From contig NC_081541.1 in NCBI RefSeq assembly GCF_901000735.1, forward strand, positions 26,686,258 to 26,750,257: a stretch of DNA of 64,000 nt, written 5' to 3'. Below, one piece after another: positions 33,125 to 45,771 of this stretch. The position numbers and the translations under genes were made by a program. Source of the DNA: Corylus avellana. Lineage: Eukaryota > Streptophyta > Magnoliopsida > Fagales > Betulaceae. Position 1 is the first letter of the stretch; each line of letters begins with the position of its first letter. Under the pieces are notes generated by a model. That model worked only from the letters and a program-made list of their open reading frames with translations, did not search any database and had not been told where the DNA came from.

Positions 33125-33877
33125 GCATATAAGATCTAAACCATAAACATAATAACTAAGTCATAAATATATCACAATTGAAATGCATGGCAGTTCTTCA
33201 AAATATTGTCATATGAATATATTTGTCACATTTACAAATTGCAAAGACTCTTAATCCTAAGAAATTAGTAGACATAACTACAATGTGTTAGTTTATATGA
33301 TTTAACAATAAATTATATATATAATTGATCATTACAATCCTAGTAGAGCGAGCATTTTATATCTCATGTAACTCCCTTCTCTAGTCCTATTATAAGGATT
33401 TGCTAGCAACTTGGCCACCCCATTAAAAGAATAATGAAAAAAATAAATAAAAGTGTTTGTACAAAAATATAAAATGTGTAAGAAGAGAATAAAAAGTATA
33501 AAAGCTATTTGATGTGCTCTTAAAAAAACATCATCAATATGAATATGAAAGAATAAAAAAATAGAGAAACAAACAATGAAAAGAGAGTCTACTCTCTTAA
33601 ATTGGCTAAAGGAGAGTAGAGTAGGGAAAAAGATTACAAGAAGCTTAGAGTCGTAACAATTACAGGTTTAAATTAAAATGGTACGTTTAATTTTTTTTTT
33701 AAAAGAAAAATTTGAGAGTAGGCGTGGGCGTTGACCTAAACAGGTCAAAAATTCCACTCATCTAACTTCTGATTGAATAAAATTAGAAGAGGGATTTTGT
33801 ATCAAAAAACAAATAGATGCTTCAAGGGGTGCTAAATCGAGCTGAGACCGTCAATTGTCAATTTAGTTTCAGGTCTA

Positions 33878-33977
33878 NNNNNNNNNNNNNNNNNNNNNNN
33901 NNNNNNNNNNNNNNNNNNNNNNNNNNNNNNNNNNNNNNNNNNNNNNNNNNNNNNNNNNNNNNNNNNNNNNNNNNNNN
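33878..33977. other. Assembly gap (100 N)
   Basis: 100 N between the inverted RNase H copy and membralin unit D. Confidence 0.99.
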
Positions 33978-36117
33978 TATGCCTCCTAATTTGATGCATG
34001 GACAATATACGCATGACTTCCCCTAGATCAATACTCTTATTATTATTTACACAAAGCAAAACTCATGACATTGCACAACTGGATGTTGCAAACTCAATGT
34101 AAGAAAACATTGCATGAATGCAGATAGAAGGCGCCAGTCAACAAACCTCCAAATCTTGCAGGACCTTCTGGGGGTACTTGTGCATAACTAAGATTATAAA
34201 ACTCCTTTGTTTGATAATTATAAAGATACCCTGCAATGAAGTACCAAAAGATGCTTAGACAAAATAAAACCATCAACTAAATCAAACTAACCGTGCAAAA
34301 AAACACACTGACTGGCTCAATCCATGCTTCATATTAATGCTATGATAATTCAACACAGATGGATCATGTCCAACTGACCATCAAAAGGTCGATTCTAGAG
34401 TTAGCATTGATTTACATCAGAATATACAATTAAAAAAAAAAAAAGTCAACCACGCTTCACTTCAGCCACATGAAAATTAGAGACATTTAGAAGGAAACAA
34501 AACAGCTAGCCTGGGTCAACGGATGTATAGAACTGCTAGAACCACACACAAGTTCGGTTAAATACCAAAAGAAGGCCATTTAACAGAAGCATTATGATTC
34601 GAACATGTGCAAAGAGGACATAGAAAGAAAGACAAAACAACCAGATATTGATTCAATGAGAGATGTTATTCATAAACAAATGGGACTGAAAAGTATTGCC
34701 TTAATAAAATCATATAGCAATGGAAAATTGATTTTTGTACCACAACAAGAGGATCATAGACTAGATCATAATGTGTGACAAATTGACATCTGTTTATACA
34801 TGTCAATGCAATAATGACAGAAAATAATAATTAAACAAGAAAGAGAATAACAAGAAGATAGTCTAACAGTGTGAGAGTGACTGAGATTTAACATATAAAC
34901 ATGTAATGTGATGCACCCAAAGAATCAGATGCTACCTTGACCAGGAGAAGTCAATAAACTATTCATCAAAATAGTATCATATCCGACAATTCTGTTTATG
35001 AGGAGTTGCTGCCACCTGGCAATAAGAAAATATCCATTCAGTTACATTCTAGTACATAGCTCCTATACGTATACACATATAACTCAAATTCTAAAGTACA
35101 ACAACAGTTTGACAAAAATGTTAAAAATATGATGAAGTTTAACCAAAATGATGATGCAAATGCCAGTGTTAAGCTTTTAATTGTCTCAACCAAGCACAAA
35201 TCTAGTTATAAACCTCGTATTATGCCTAGAAGAATGTTAGGACATTATCTTCCAAAAAAAGGCATTGACACAATTGTTTTCAGTGAGTCTAGCTTGTCAA
35301 CAAACAAATAAACTCTAAACCACAGATGTTCTTAATCTGTACTCTAGGTTTTGAACTACAGACACTTGGATTCCACAAAAAAATTAAATTAAATCTTTCT
35401 TTTTGATAAGTACCACAAAGATTAAAATTTCAAAATAGATATCCAAATAAGAATTAAAAACTCGGACTTAACAAAGAAAATTATTGAAAAAATAGGTTCT
35501 TCAGAAAAATTGTCACTTCCAAGCTCAATTCAAACCACCCCGACAATGGTTAAGTTATGTTTGGAAGATATAACCTGTTTCCAAAACAGGAATGCCGAGC
35601 TGATATGCAAATGTTAATGGTACGAATATTATGGCGAGACTTTGCTCCTTCAGGTAGCAAGAAATATCCCTGCAGGACAAGCATTATTAGAACATTGGAA
35701 ATAACAAAGTATAAGCAGAAATACGGAATCAGAGTATATGCAGAAAAATTTCATGAATTGCAAGGAGGAACAAACAAATAAGGTGAACAATCACCTTTTC
35801 CATAGTGTATATATAAGTTGGTTCAAAGGCTTTGCTTCTATTCTCAAGCCATTGCACTGAAACACATGCAAAAAACCATTATCAGAAAACAAGAAATATA
35901 TGGTACAACTTGGGAAATTAGAAGAACAGGGGAAACTATCCTGATCAGCTCATGAATTCTTCCATCCTAATTAGATAATTGCCTGCCCTTTGTTATTTTT
36001 TTTTTTTTGCCAGATTGTCACAGGTCTATAAAAGCAAAGTTTAAGAATATATGTACACACACAGAGGTATATATATATATATATATACATACACACACAC
36101 ACGTCTTGATATTGTAA

Positions 36118-36513
36118 GAACTATGATTTTTGAGAAAAGTCCACATCACCTTTTACCACCTAACTGACAATGTCTCTCCACCCCAAACTTTCAATTAGGA
36201 CAATGTCCTCCTCAAACTACAAAATAATTGACAATATCCCCTCAAGGCCAGCAAAAAGACGACAATAATGCTAAATTTTTTTCAATAAGACAAAAATGCT
36301 AAAATAAAATTCGAAAGATAAAAACCAATTTTTTCTTTATGAAAGAAAATGAAAAAAATTTCCACACCCTGGTTTTTTACTTTTTATTTTTTTAAAATAG
36401 TTTCTTTTTTTATTTTTTTAAGGGTATTTTCATCATTTTGGGGGGGGGGGGGGGGCGAGAACATTGTCAATCGGGTTGTAATTTAAAGAATATGTGGACT
36501 TTTCCCATGATTC
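36118..36513. mobile_element. MITE with 16-G run, unit D
   Basis: Inverted ends about 60 bp long: left GAACTATGATTTTTGAG then AAAAGTCCACAT, and the complement of the right end GAATCATGGGAAAAGTCC then ACAT. The centre has an uninterrupted run of 16 G (36440-36455). Units A and B have only the left portion near 7355-7500 and 27943-28080. Confidence 0.6.
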
Positions 36514-37107
36514 TTTTACCAAATAGCACTAACAAAGTCTTACATTGCCCATTTAGCCTTTCATAATGACTTTCTGACAATGACTAAATAATTCAAATGT
36601 TCCAAAATTTAAGATAACCACTCATGTTTTGCCCTAATTCCCAATATCATTTCCATATTGATTAATTAAGGAGGGAAGCCTTTTATTGAGTTCTCCCAAC
36701 TTCTTATAACAAATACACAATAAGAAGACATTCTACAATACTAGAAACTATGAGGAACATCTGACTTTCAGTCTTTTGAGGCATAACAGAGCCTTTGAGG
36801 AGCTTGATTCACTCTAATGTGTGAAGGGTCTGCATAAATGGGGAATATATGGGTATCCTTAAGGCAATTCTTAAAATCCAAAGAAAAACAAAAAAACAAA
36901 AAAAAAGCTCATGGCCTTATTTCAACCGGTTGTCTGAACACCAAGATAATGGCTTATATCTCAGCACACAAAATTCACAAATGCCAGACAACAATAGATA
37001 GTAAAAAAACATAAACCTAAAAGAATCAAAAGAAACCCTAGGAACCACCTCCAGAAATATGGGATAGATGATACGGACACGATGCACAGTATGGATATAT
37101 TAGATAG

Positions 37108-37440
37108 TTTTTTTTTTTTTTTTTTTTTTTTGATGAGTGAAAAGGTTAGGCTGAGGAGACCAATTGCGGCTATCCTACCTAGGCGTGACCATAGTAACAC
37201 CAACCCGCTGGGAACAGTATAGGAGGGGCCTACACGGTAGGAACCGCAGGCACTCCCTCAAGTCCGACTGATCCATAGCCTGACCCAGCCCCACCAGGGC
37301 ATCAATGAGAATCCAAGCTGGCTTATACTAATCAGGCTTATGTGGGAATTCTCCATTGCGGATATTCGAACCCACATCCAAATACATGCCCTGACCACTT
37401 GGGAACTTCTTTGGGCCATTGAACCACCACCCTTGATGGC
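37108..37440 (-). mobile_element. tRNA-derived SINE with poly(A), unit D
   Basis: On the minus strand: a tRNA-like head with box A TGGTTCAATGG (complement within 37413-37429) and box-B-like GGTTCGAATATCC (complement of 37361-37373), a ~200-bp body, and a 3' poly(A) of 24 (plus-strand T run 37108-37131). GGCTTATGTGGGAATTCTCC inside it (37336-37355) recurs nearly exactly at its 5' border (37438-37457), suggesting insertion into, or tandem arrangement with, another copy. Confidence 0.7.
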
Positions 37441-37760
37441 TTATGTGGGGATTCTCCGGTGTGTTCTGCTTGTTTTCTGTGAGTTTCGGCGAGACTCGTT
37501 GGTTAATCACGTGTTGTTAGTTGTCAAGATTTGACCGGCCTTGGTGTTTTGCAGTGAGACCCGACCAGCCTTGGTGTTTTGCGGTGGTTTCCAACCGGTT
37601 GTTGTCCAGCAAGATTCTACCGGCCTTGGTGTTTTGCAGTGAGATTCGACCGGGGTTGGTGTCTTGTGGTGAGATCAGATCTACCCTTGGGGTTTTGCGG
37701 CGAGATCCGATCGGCTTTGGTGTTTTGCGATGGGTTCTGACCGGTCCTTGTTGTTAGAGA
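37441..37760 (+). mobile_element. TRIM-like minisatellite remnant, unit D
   Basis: Only the right part of internal region 2 is present, with about six units around GGCCTTGGTGTTTTGCGG and the same passage into host DNA as in A and B. LTRs, primer site and hairpin are gone. Confidence 0.55.
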
Positions 37761-40700
37761 GATCATTTCTGGGTTCAATGCCAGATCTGGAATTTAATCA
37801 GATCATTTCTGGCTCATAGACAAACGATGGATTCAATAGTTTGAAATTTTATAATGTGTACCTACATTATATATTTATTTCAATCATCCGCTGATATTTG
37901 ATTAAATAATACAAAGAGAACAAAAAAAAAGTGCCCTAATATTACAGGTTGGAGTGATTGAACAATATTGAGAGCATGAAAGAAAAAGCCTACTTTTAAT
38001 TAAGATTTTATTAAGATAAGAAAAACAAGGTGGTTCAATACCTCCTCAATGCGTAGCAATAAAATTATCCCAGACATTAACATATGGACCCCGCCCCCAA
38101 AAAAAAAAGTAAAATAGCCACTTGATTTTTTTATCTCCAAAGGGCATGGCAATTGGTTGGGCCCCACTCAAACAATCAGGTCTGGGTCAGTTTGCGTATT
38201 CACCTGACCCACCCAAAGCCGCTCTTTCCAGCCCTAAACAATGCAGCTAGCAAAAATAATAACAATGACCTGACTAGGAAGATGACAAAAATACACTCAT
38301 TTCATGGATTTTCTTCCTTATATATTTTGTCAAGATTTGACAACCTAGAAGCTGAAGTTAGATTGAGTACCAAAATACTAAACTAGCATTCTAGAATTAC
38401 ATACTCTAGGTCAGCAAGTGTGAAAAGAGGACTCACATACAGCCAAGTGAGGACAAAAGCAATTCTAAGAGAAGAAAATTCTTCATCACTTGACCTAAGT
38501 GATTTCAATTTATTCATAACCACTACAGCTCTGCAACCTGATAGTAGTGAACAAGCAGAACTAAAAAGATTGCCACTTACCTGCATATGAATTAAGCCGG
38601 TCCAAATGAAGTATATGCAACCACTTGGGAATGTCAATATTTAAATGTATTCCTGCAAGATTCTACAATTAAAAAGTAAAATTCAGCAAAGAGAGACTTG
38701 GCCTTGATACAAGAAATCAAGTAATGACCAACTATGGTACAGACTCTAGGTTTCTCCATATAAGCCATTTAGAAATTAAAATATTTTCAGAAAACATGGA
38801 TGGAAAAACATGTGAGAAAGAGAGAGATGGGCGAGAGTTATTGAGCAAGAAATGCATCAAATACTGAAGGCACCAATCAGTCCTGCTTGCTGACAATAAG
38901 AAAAATTAAAACCCCATCTCTTAAGAGTTCATCACACTCCAAGAATAGAGTATGCAGAAGAACAATAAAGAGCGTGTATTGAAAAATCAAATAAAGACAA
39001 TAATTAAGAAAGAAAAATAAAATAAAATAAAATAAAATAAAATTTAATAGGATCATAATGAACACGGGCACAACTTCTGTACACCCCTCTCTCTTCTTCC
39101 CTGACCCACCCAATATTTACACAATTTTCTTTTCTATTGCCAAGGTAGAGACTTAATACGTAGACATATTAGATTTGCCAAAAAGAAGAAATCTAGGGGA
39201 GACTTAGGCTCATGCCACAAGCATCTGCATGACCAAATTCTGGCCCCATGTCTTCTTCCAGTATATCATCAATAAATAACTAAAATTGAGCTGAAAAAGA
39301 TATAAAAACAAATAATGTAACATATATTCACCAAATAAAAAAGGCATCAAAATAATAGTATCATTACGTTCCAGAATCAATAGTATCTACAAAGCACCCA
39401 GGCAGACAACTGTAACAAAACGCATGCTCATGTTTTAAAAGGAAACCCATAATCACAAGAAAGAAAAGGAAATGCAAGGCAATAAAGTGCCGATCAAGAC
39501 CCAAGGGGGATTAACATCACAACAAGTAAAGCAAGCAGAAATCAGAATGACACTAGCTATTTCCATAATTGGTAATTAAAAAATGGGGCTATTGTATTGA
39601 ATACTATGTCTAGCACAACACAAGAACATTTTATTGATTTACTCACCCACAATTTCCAGAAACTTCTAACGACCTGCATTGCATGTCTCCAAATGAATAG
39701 CAGACGCTTGTACCACTTTTTGCCGAAGTGAAATATTGCTGCTTTAAATGTCTCTCTGGCATATACAGGGAAACTACTACGTCGCTTCTCTTTATCAATT
39801 TTGGTGGCTGCTTCATCTACTGTTCACTTAGGGCTTTGACTGCTCACTGAAGATTCTGCTTGCTGCTCAAGAAGTTCATTGTCAGTCTTCCAGTACTTCC
39901 ATGCTAGTTTGTCCCTTCTAGCTCCAGAACCAATCCAATTTAGCCAAAACTTCGCAGCCAAAAATGTCAATCCATCTCCATCCACATTTGCCCCTTCTAA
40001 TTTCTCCTTCACAGTTTCCATATTAGGGAAGTCTATCGCATTAGATTCAGACTCATTCTGTGACCACAACCCTGCACTAGTTATCTACACCAAACGTCAC
40101 AATTGATACTTAAACATGACAGTTTGCTTAAGAAATAAAACCAATAGCATATGCCAAACGCACAGTGAATATCACAATTACATCTCCATAGATCTCAGAA
40201 AAAAAAAAAAAAAAAAGTGATAGATATAAGTTCCAGAGTAAAAAAATATGAGTGACCAAAAACAAAACTGAACATGAGGGTAGCCCAGAAATCTGGCTCG
40301 GATACAACAATATCCAATTAATATGCATTGTACTCGACTTGTAACTAGTTGGTATTAACAAAATGCTGCAAAAAGTTTCAGCACAAGAATAGGCAATGCC
40401 CCATAAAGAACAGGAAAAAAAAAAAACCTTTAATACATTATGGACATAGAACTTTCTGAACCAAATCAGAGCTACATAAATACCAAAGCAAACAAATTGA
40501 CATGCCATGCTGAAAAAGTTACACCATAATCTTTTGCCTATTTCCCTCGACACCAAAAAGGGAATAAAATTAAGAATTAACAAAACTAAGATGCCTAAGG
40601 ACATGTTGCCAGACCCTGTTGGTAATCAAAATCTACTAGTTGCAGATGGAGAAAGGATATGATCCGGTAGCCAGACACCAGCAGAAAGAGTGAAAATACC

Positions 40701-40940
40701 AGGAAGCAATTGCCGGATGATTAAAAAAAAAAATCTGTGAAATCCCCAATCCCAAAGGAAGCCAGCACGATGATGTCAAGCCCACTTAGTAACTTGATAC
40801 AATGAAGTAGTTGCAAAAACATACAAACAGAGCTAATTCATCAAAAGTACTAGACAATATATTACCTTAATTTGGATAAGCTGAGCTTCTGTTATTTCAA
40901 CTCCAGAGGGCTCACTTGAACAGCCAAGCTTCAAATGCAA

Positions 40941-40970
40941 CAAAAAAAAAAAAAAAAAAAAAAAAAAAAA
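40941..40970. repeat. Poly(A) tract about 30 bp, unit D
   Basis: Homopolymer in the intron beside membralin exon 2. The A and E counterparts are mixed (AAAT)n. Confidence 0.85.
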
Positions 40971-41381
40971 CATAGATTTTAGTTAGAGCACTATGAAATA
41001 AACCTAGATGCCTTAATTTGGTAAATACACAAACTTAAACAAAGGGATGTAATGTTTGGAATTTTGTCATCAACCAGCCATTATTATGACTGAATCACTA
41101 CCTTATATGAAATACATCAACTGCCAACAATGAAACTGTGGAAAAGACAACCTTAATGATGAAAACAACAGTTACTACTCAAGGGAACAAGGATCTGTTC
41201 TTCCATGCCTCTTCGAATGTTTCATTTCCAATTCAGATATTGTATTGGTTACCAACCAAAGAGCAATTCAAGAGTTAACTTTACCAGCCTTCCTCAGCTA
41301 ACATATATATATATATATTTAATATAAGTAATTCAATATCATAAAAAAGGCCCAAAGGGGCATAACCTAAGTACATGCGGA

Positions 41382-41591
41382 TAGGCATGTAAACGAGCTG
41401 AGCTCAGGTGAGTAGTGCCTGTGCGAGCTCAGCTCGTTTGCACCATAGAAGAGCTTGAGCTCGTAATGAGCTTAGGAACCCTAGCTCGGCCAGGCTCACC
41501 AAGGGGAAAACCTTGTGCAAGCTCAAGCTCGTTCATTAGCCCAGCCAAGCACCTTATCGACCACTCAGCTCAGCTCGGCTAATGGGATTGT

Positions 41592-41622
<31 letters not shown>

Positions 41623-42771
41623 CATCGTGTATTTTGTGATTTCAATGTCGCAAAGCTTCTATGGTGAATAGTACGTTGCTTCTCATCCACATCATAAGGG
41701 ACTGCCTTAATTCTTATTAACGTTTCGCTCCACCTATATAGCTTCTTTTGAAGTCCCTCTTAGCGTGCAAAGGAGAACACGTTGCAAGATGCAACACATC
41801 AAGGAACACAGCAAGGGATGGCTCTCCCGATGCCATGGTTTTCTTTGAAGAAAATAATGAATCAGGAAAGGATGAAGAGAAAAGGAAGTAGCAAAAGTAG
41901 AAGTAAATGGTTTCTTCTGAAAGCTAGAGCAATCTCGGATGTTATTCTTGTGGCCAGAAAGTCAAATTGGCTGATTGTGGGGCCCTTGCTAAGATGTTTG
42001 TCATGTGAACATTGTTTCCCTATCAATTGTCACGATTCTCCTTCCACTTGAGCAATAAACTATAATTAGGAGAAAAATTAAAATGTTTTCATTTTCATCC
42101 AACGTGTTGTGATGTGAAACCGTTTCCCTAGTTTAGATGCCTGAGATTGTTTGATCCTGCTTTATGTGGCTGCCCTTGACTAATTAGGCTAATAGATGGA
42201 TAAAAAGCACATTATTTGAAGTACTCAATAGAGTACAAAAGATTACCTGTTTAGTGGGATCTCCGTACATACAGTTGGCGAGGTAGACATCTAATATGGG
42301 ATTAAGAGAGAGAGAGAGATTTAGTTTAGTTTGGTTTGATTTAGTTGTCCAATGGAAGGTTTGAGTACGGGATTTGTAGAAGAGTAGAAGAATATATGGG
42401 CCTATTCTGATGACAAAGTGAAACTTCCATTTTCCTTGTTTTTATTGATGGGATATATTGGGAGGTGCACGTGGATATTACTTGAGAGATAAATAAGGAA
42501 CTAACATTTTATTCAAATTTTAAAGAATTTTTTACATATATATTAATATATATGTACATATTAATAAATATATACAAGTCGAGTCTTATACAAGCATGTT
42601 TACGAACATTATTCAAGTCAAACCGAGTTTTATACGAATATGTATTGTTTAGTAATCGAGTCTAGTTTCGAGTTTTTGAATAGCCATTTAATAATCAAGT
42701 CGAGCTCAATTCGAGCTTAACCGAACTGAGCCCAAGCAAGTTCACAAGTAGCTTGTTGATTTATAGCTCTA
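41382..42771. mobile_element. Non-autonomous hAT-type element, copy D
   Basis: Same element as 14129-15520, with clear 8-bp flanks CATGCGGA (41374-41381) and CATGTGGA (42772-42779). Contains the resistance-gene fragment and (GA)n tracts. Confidence 0.8.
41650..41836 (-). pseudogene. CC-NBS-LRR N-terminal fragment, copy D
   Basis: From ATG at 41836 (MASGEPSLAVFLDVL), then in another frame FAR-stop-EGLQKKLYRWSETL and KAVPYDVDEKQR. It lacks the extra 1-bp deletion of copy A but has TAA in the FARREGL region. Confidence 0.6.
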
Positions 42772-43186
42772 CATGTGGAGTATACAAGAGAAACATCAAT
42801 CATGAAGCAAAAGAGAAACACAAATCATTAAGAAATTAGGAAAACGAGAACAGTTGTAAGCATAGAGGCAGTACACAAAAGAACCTCAAAAATTACAATC
42901 AAAAAAAGAAAAATCAAGAAAATAAGATGGTAGACTGCCCAAAGAAGTCATACATTCATACAAGGAGCATAAAAATAAAGGTTTTAACTTGACCACCACC
43001 CGATATGGCTCTGTTTGTTAATGCTTTTTGAAAGGTGTTTTTTGCTTTTTGTTTGAAGTGTTATGATATGACATAAAGGTGAAATTAATTTCGAGTGTTT
43101 TATGTTTTGGATTGTTTGTTAATGTCTTTTGTTTTTACAAAAACAAAAGGAAGAATGAAAAAGCGTTTACAAACAAAGCCTATATT

Positions 43187-43210
43187 TTTTTTTTTGATAA
43201 ATAAGTTATT
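43187..43210 (-). mobile_element. LINE 3' stub cut by gap, unit D
   Basis: Poly(T) followed by GATAAATAAGTTATT is the start of the same LINE as 15937-16351, then the gap. The LINE was therefore present in D too. Confidence 0.6.
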
Positions 43211-43310
43211 NNNNNNNNNNNNNNNNNNNNNNNNNNNNNNNNNNNNNNNNNNNNNNNNNNNNNNNNNNNNNNNNNNNNNNNNNNNNNNNNNNNNNNNNNN
43301 NNNNNNNNNN
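43211..43310. other. Assembly gap (100 N)
   Basis: 100 N. The left side ends inside the 3' tail of a minus-strand LINE. The right side restarts about 4.4 kb earlier in the repeat unit (equivalent to D 38925). Confidence 0.99.
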
Positions 43311-45771
43311 TTAAGAGTTCATCACACTCCAAGAATAGAGTATGCAGGAGAATAATATAGAGCATGTATTGAAAATCAAATAAAGACAAGAATTAAGAAA
43401 AAATAAATAAATAAATTTAATAAGATGACATAATAGACATGAGCACAACTTTTAACCTGATCACCCCCCCTACCCCCCCTTTCATCCTGACCCACCCAAT
43501 ATTTACACAATTTTCTTTTCTATTGCCAAGGTAGAGACTTAATACGTAGACATATTAGATTTGCCAAAAAGAAGAAATCTAGGGGAGACTTAGGCTCATG
43601 CCACAAGCATCTGCATGACCAAATTCTGGCCCCATGTCTTCTTCCAGTATATCATCAATAAATAACTAAAATTGAGCTGAAAAAGATATAAAAACAAATA
43701 ATGTAACATATATTCACCAAATAAAAAAGGCATCAAAATAATAGTATCATTACGTTCCAGAATCAATAGTATCTACAAAGCACCCAGGCAGACAACTGTA
43801 ACAAAACGCATGCTCATGTTTTAAAAGGAAACCCATAATCACAAGAAAGAAAAGGAAATGCAAGGCAATAAAGTGCCGATCAAGACCCAAGGGGGATTAA
43901 CATCACAACAAGTAAAGCAAGCAGAAATCAGAATGACACTAGCTATTTCCATAATTGGTAATTAAAAAATGGGGCTATTGTATTGAATACTATGTCTAGC
44001 ACAACACAAGAACATTTTATTGATTTACTCACCCACAATTTCCAGAAACTTCTAACGACCTGCATTGCATGTCTCCAAATGAATAGCAGACGCTTGTACC
44101 ACTTTTTGCCGAAGTGAAATATTGCTGCTTTAAATGTCTCTCTGGCATATACAGGGAAACTACTACGTCGCTTCTCTTTATCAATTTTGGTGGCTGCTTC
44201 ATCTACTGTTCACTTAGGGCTTTGACTGCTCACTGAAGATTCTGCTTGCTGCTCAAGAAGTTCATTGTCAGTCTTCCAGTACTTCCATGCTAGTTTGTCC
44301 CTTCTAGCTCCAGAACCAATCCAATTTAGCCAAAACTTCGCAGCCAAAAATGTCAATCCATCTCCATCCACATTTGCCCCTTCTAATTTCTCCTTCACAG
44401 TTTCCATATTAGGGAAGTCTATCGCATTAGATTCAGACTCATTCTGTGACCACAACCCTGCACTAGTTATCTACACCAAACGTCACAATTGTTACTTAAA
44501 CATGACAGTTTGCTTAACTTATGAAATAAAACCAGTAGCATATGTCAAACGCACAGTGAATCTCACAATTACATCTCCATAGATCTCAGAAAAAAAAAAA
44601 GTGATAGATATAAGTTCCAGAGTAAAAAATATGAGTGACCAAAAAAAAAACTGAATATGAGGGTAGCCCAGAAATCTGGCTCAGATACAACAATATCCAA
44701 TTAATATGCATTGTCTCAACTTGTAACTAGTTGGTATTAACAAAATGCTGCAAAAAGTTTCAGCACAAGAATAGGCTGCCCCATAAAGAACAGGAAAAAA
44801 AAAACCCTTAAATACATTATGGACATAGAACTTTCTGAACCAAATCAGAGCTACATAAATACCAAAGCAAACAAATTGACATGCCATGCTGAAAAAGTTA
44901 CACCATAATCTTTTTCCTATTTCCCTCGAAACCAAAAAGAAAATAAAATTAAGAATTAATAAAACTAAGATGCCTAAGGACATGTTGCCAGACCCTGTTG
45001 GTAATCAAAAACTACAAGTTGCAGATGGAGAAAGGATATGAGCCGGTAGCCAGACAAGGCACAGCGGAAAGAGTGAAAATACCAGGAAGCAATTGCAGGA
45101 TGTTTAAAAAAAAAGAGTTTAATGTGTCAATCTGTAAAATCCCCAATCCCAAAGGAAGCCAGCACGATGATGTCAAGCCCACTTAGTAACTTGCTACAAT
45201 GAAGTAGTTGCAAAAACATACAAACAGAGCTAATTTATCAAAAGTACCAGACAATAAATTACCTTAAGTTCCATAAGCTGAGCTTCTGTTATTTCAACTC
45301 CAGAGAGCTCACTTCAACAGACAGGCTTCAAATGCAAAAAGAAAAATAAATAAATAAAAAAAACATAGATTTTAGTTAGAGCACTATGAAATAAACCTAG
45401 ATGCCTTAATTTGGCAAATAGACAAACTTAAACAAAGCGATGTAATGTTTGGAATTTTGTCATCAACCAGCCATTATTATGACTGAATCACTACCATGTA
45501 TGAAATACATCAACTGCCAACAATGAAACTGTGGAAAAGACACCTTTAATGATGAAAACAACAGTTACTACTTAAGGGAACAAGGATCTGTTCTTCCATG
45601 CCTCTTCCAATGTTTCATTTCCAATTCAGATATTGTATTGGTTACCAACCAAAGAGCAATTCAAGAGTTAACTTTACCAGCCTTCCTCAGCTAACATATA
45701 TATATTTTTTTAACATAAGTAATTCAATATCATAAAAAGACCCAAAAGGGCATAACCTAAGTACATGCGGA

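Larger units (their letters stand above)
31756..33877 (-). repeat. Inverted partial copy of the RNase H locus
   Basis: Read on the minus strand, this stretch between two N gaps matches roughly A 3440-5100. It is more diverged than A and B are from each other, carries a solo LTR at 32697-33124 that A and B lack, and holds a broken RNase H reading frame. Its inverted orientation between two gaps could be real or a scaffolding choice. Confidence 0.75.
34147..40928 (-). pseudogene. Membralin pseudogene copy D (exons 8-2)
   Basis: Minus-strand exons: exon 2 40866-40928, exon 3 39647-40084, exon 4 38581-38652, exon 5 35795-35856, exon 6 35575-35669, exon 7 34936-35015, exon 8 34147-34230. Donors GTAAT (exon 2) and GTTAT (exon 6) are intact, unlike copy A. 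Exons 4 to 8 join in frame (SKAFEPTY, GAKSRHNI, VGYDTILMNSLL, YNYQTKEFYNLSYAQVPPEG). Exon 3 has the in-frame TGA shared by all copies (near 39835). Exon 3 ends in phase 0 but exon 4 needs phase 1, so a micro-exon may be missing or unseen. Exon 1 is not in this unit. This is the least damaged copy. Confidence 0.8.
33978..43210. repeat. Duplication unit D (membralin copy without RNase H)
   Basis: From about 34930 rightwards it parallels A 6180-15960. Left of 34930 it continues into another membralin exon (34147-34230) instead of the RNase H locus, so D probably keeps the older layout. It lacks the LINE of A at 13510-14090 and has its own insertions at 36118-36513 and 37108-37440. Confidence 0.8.
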
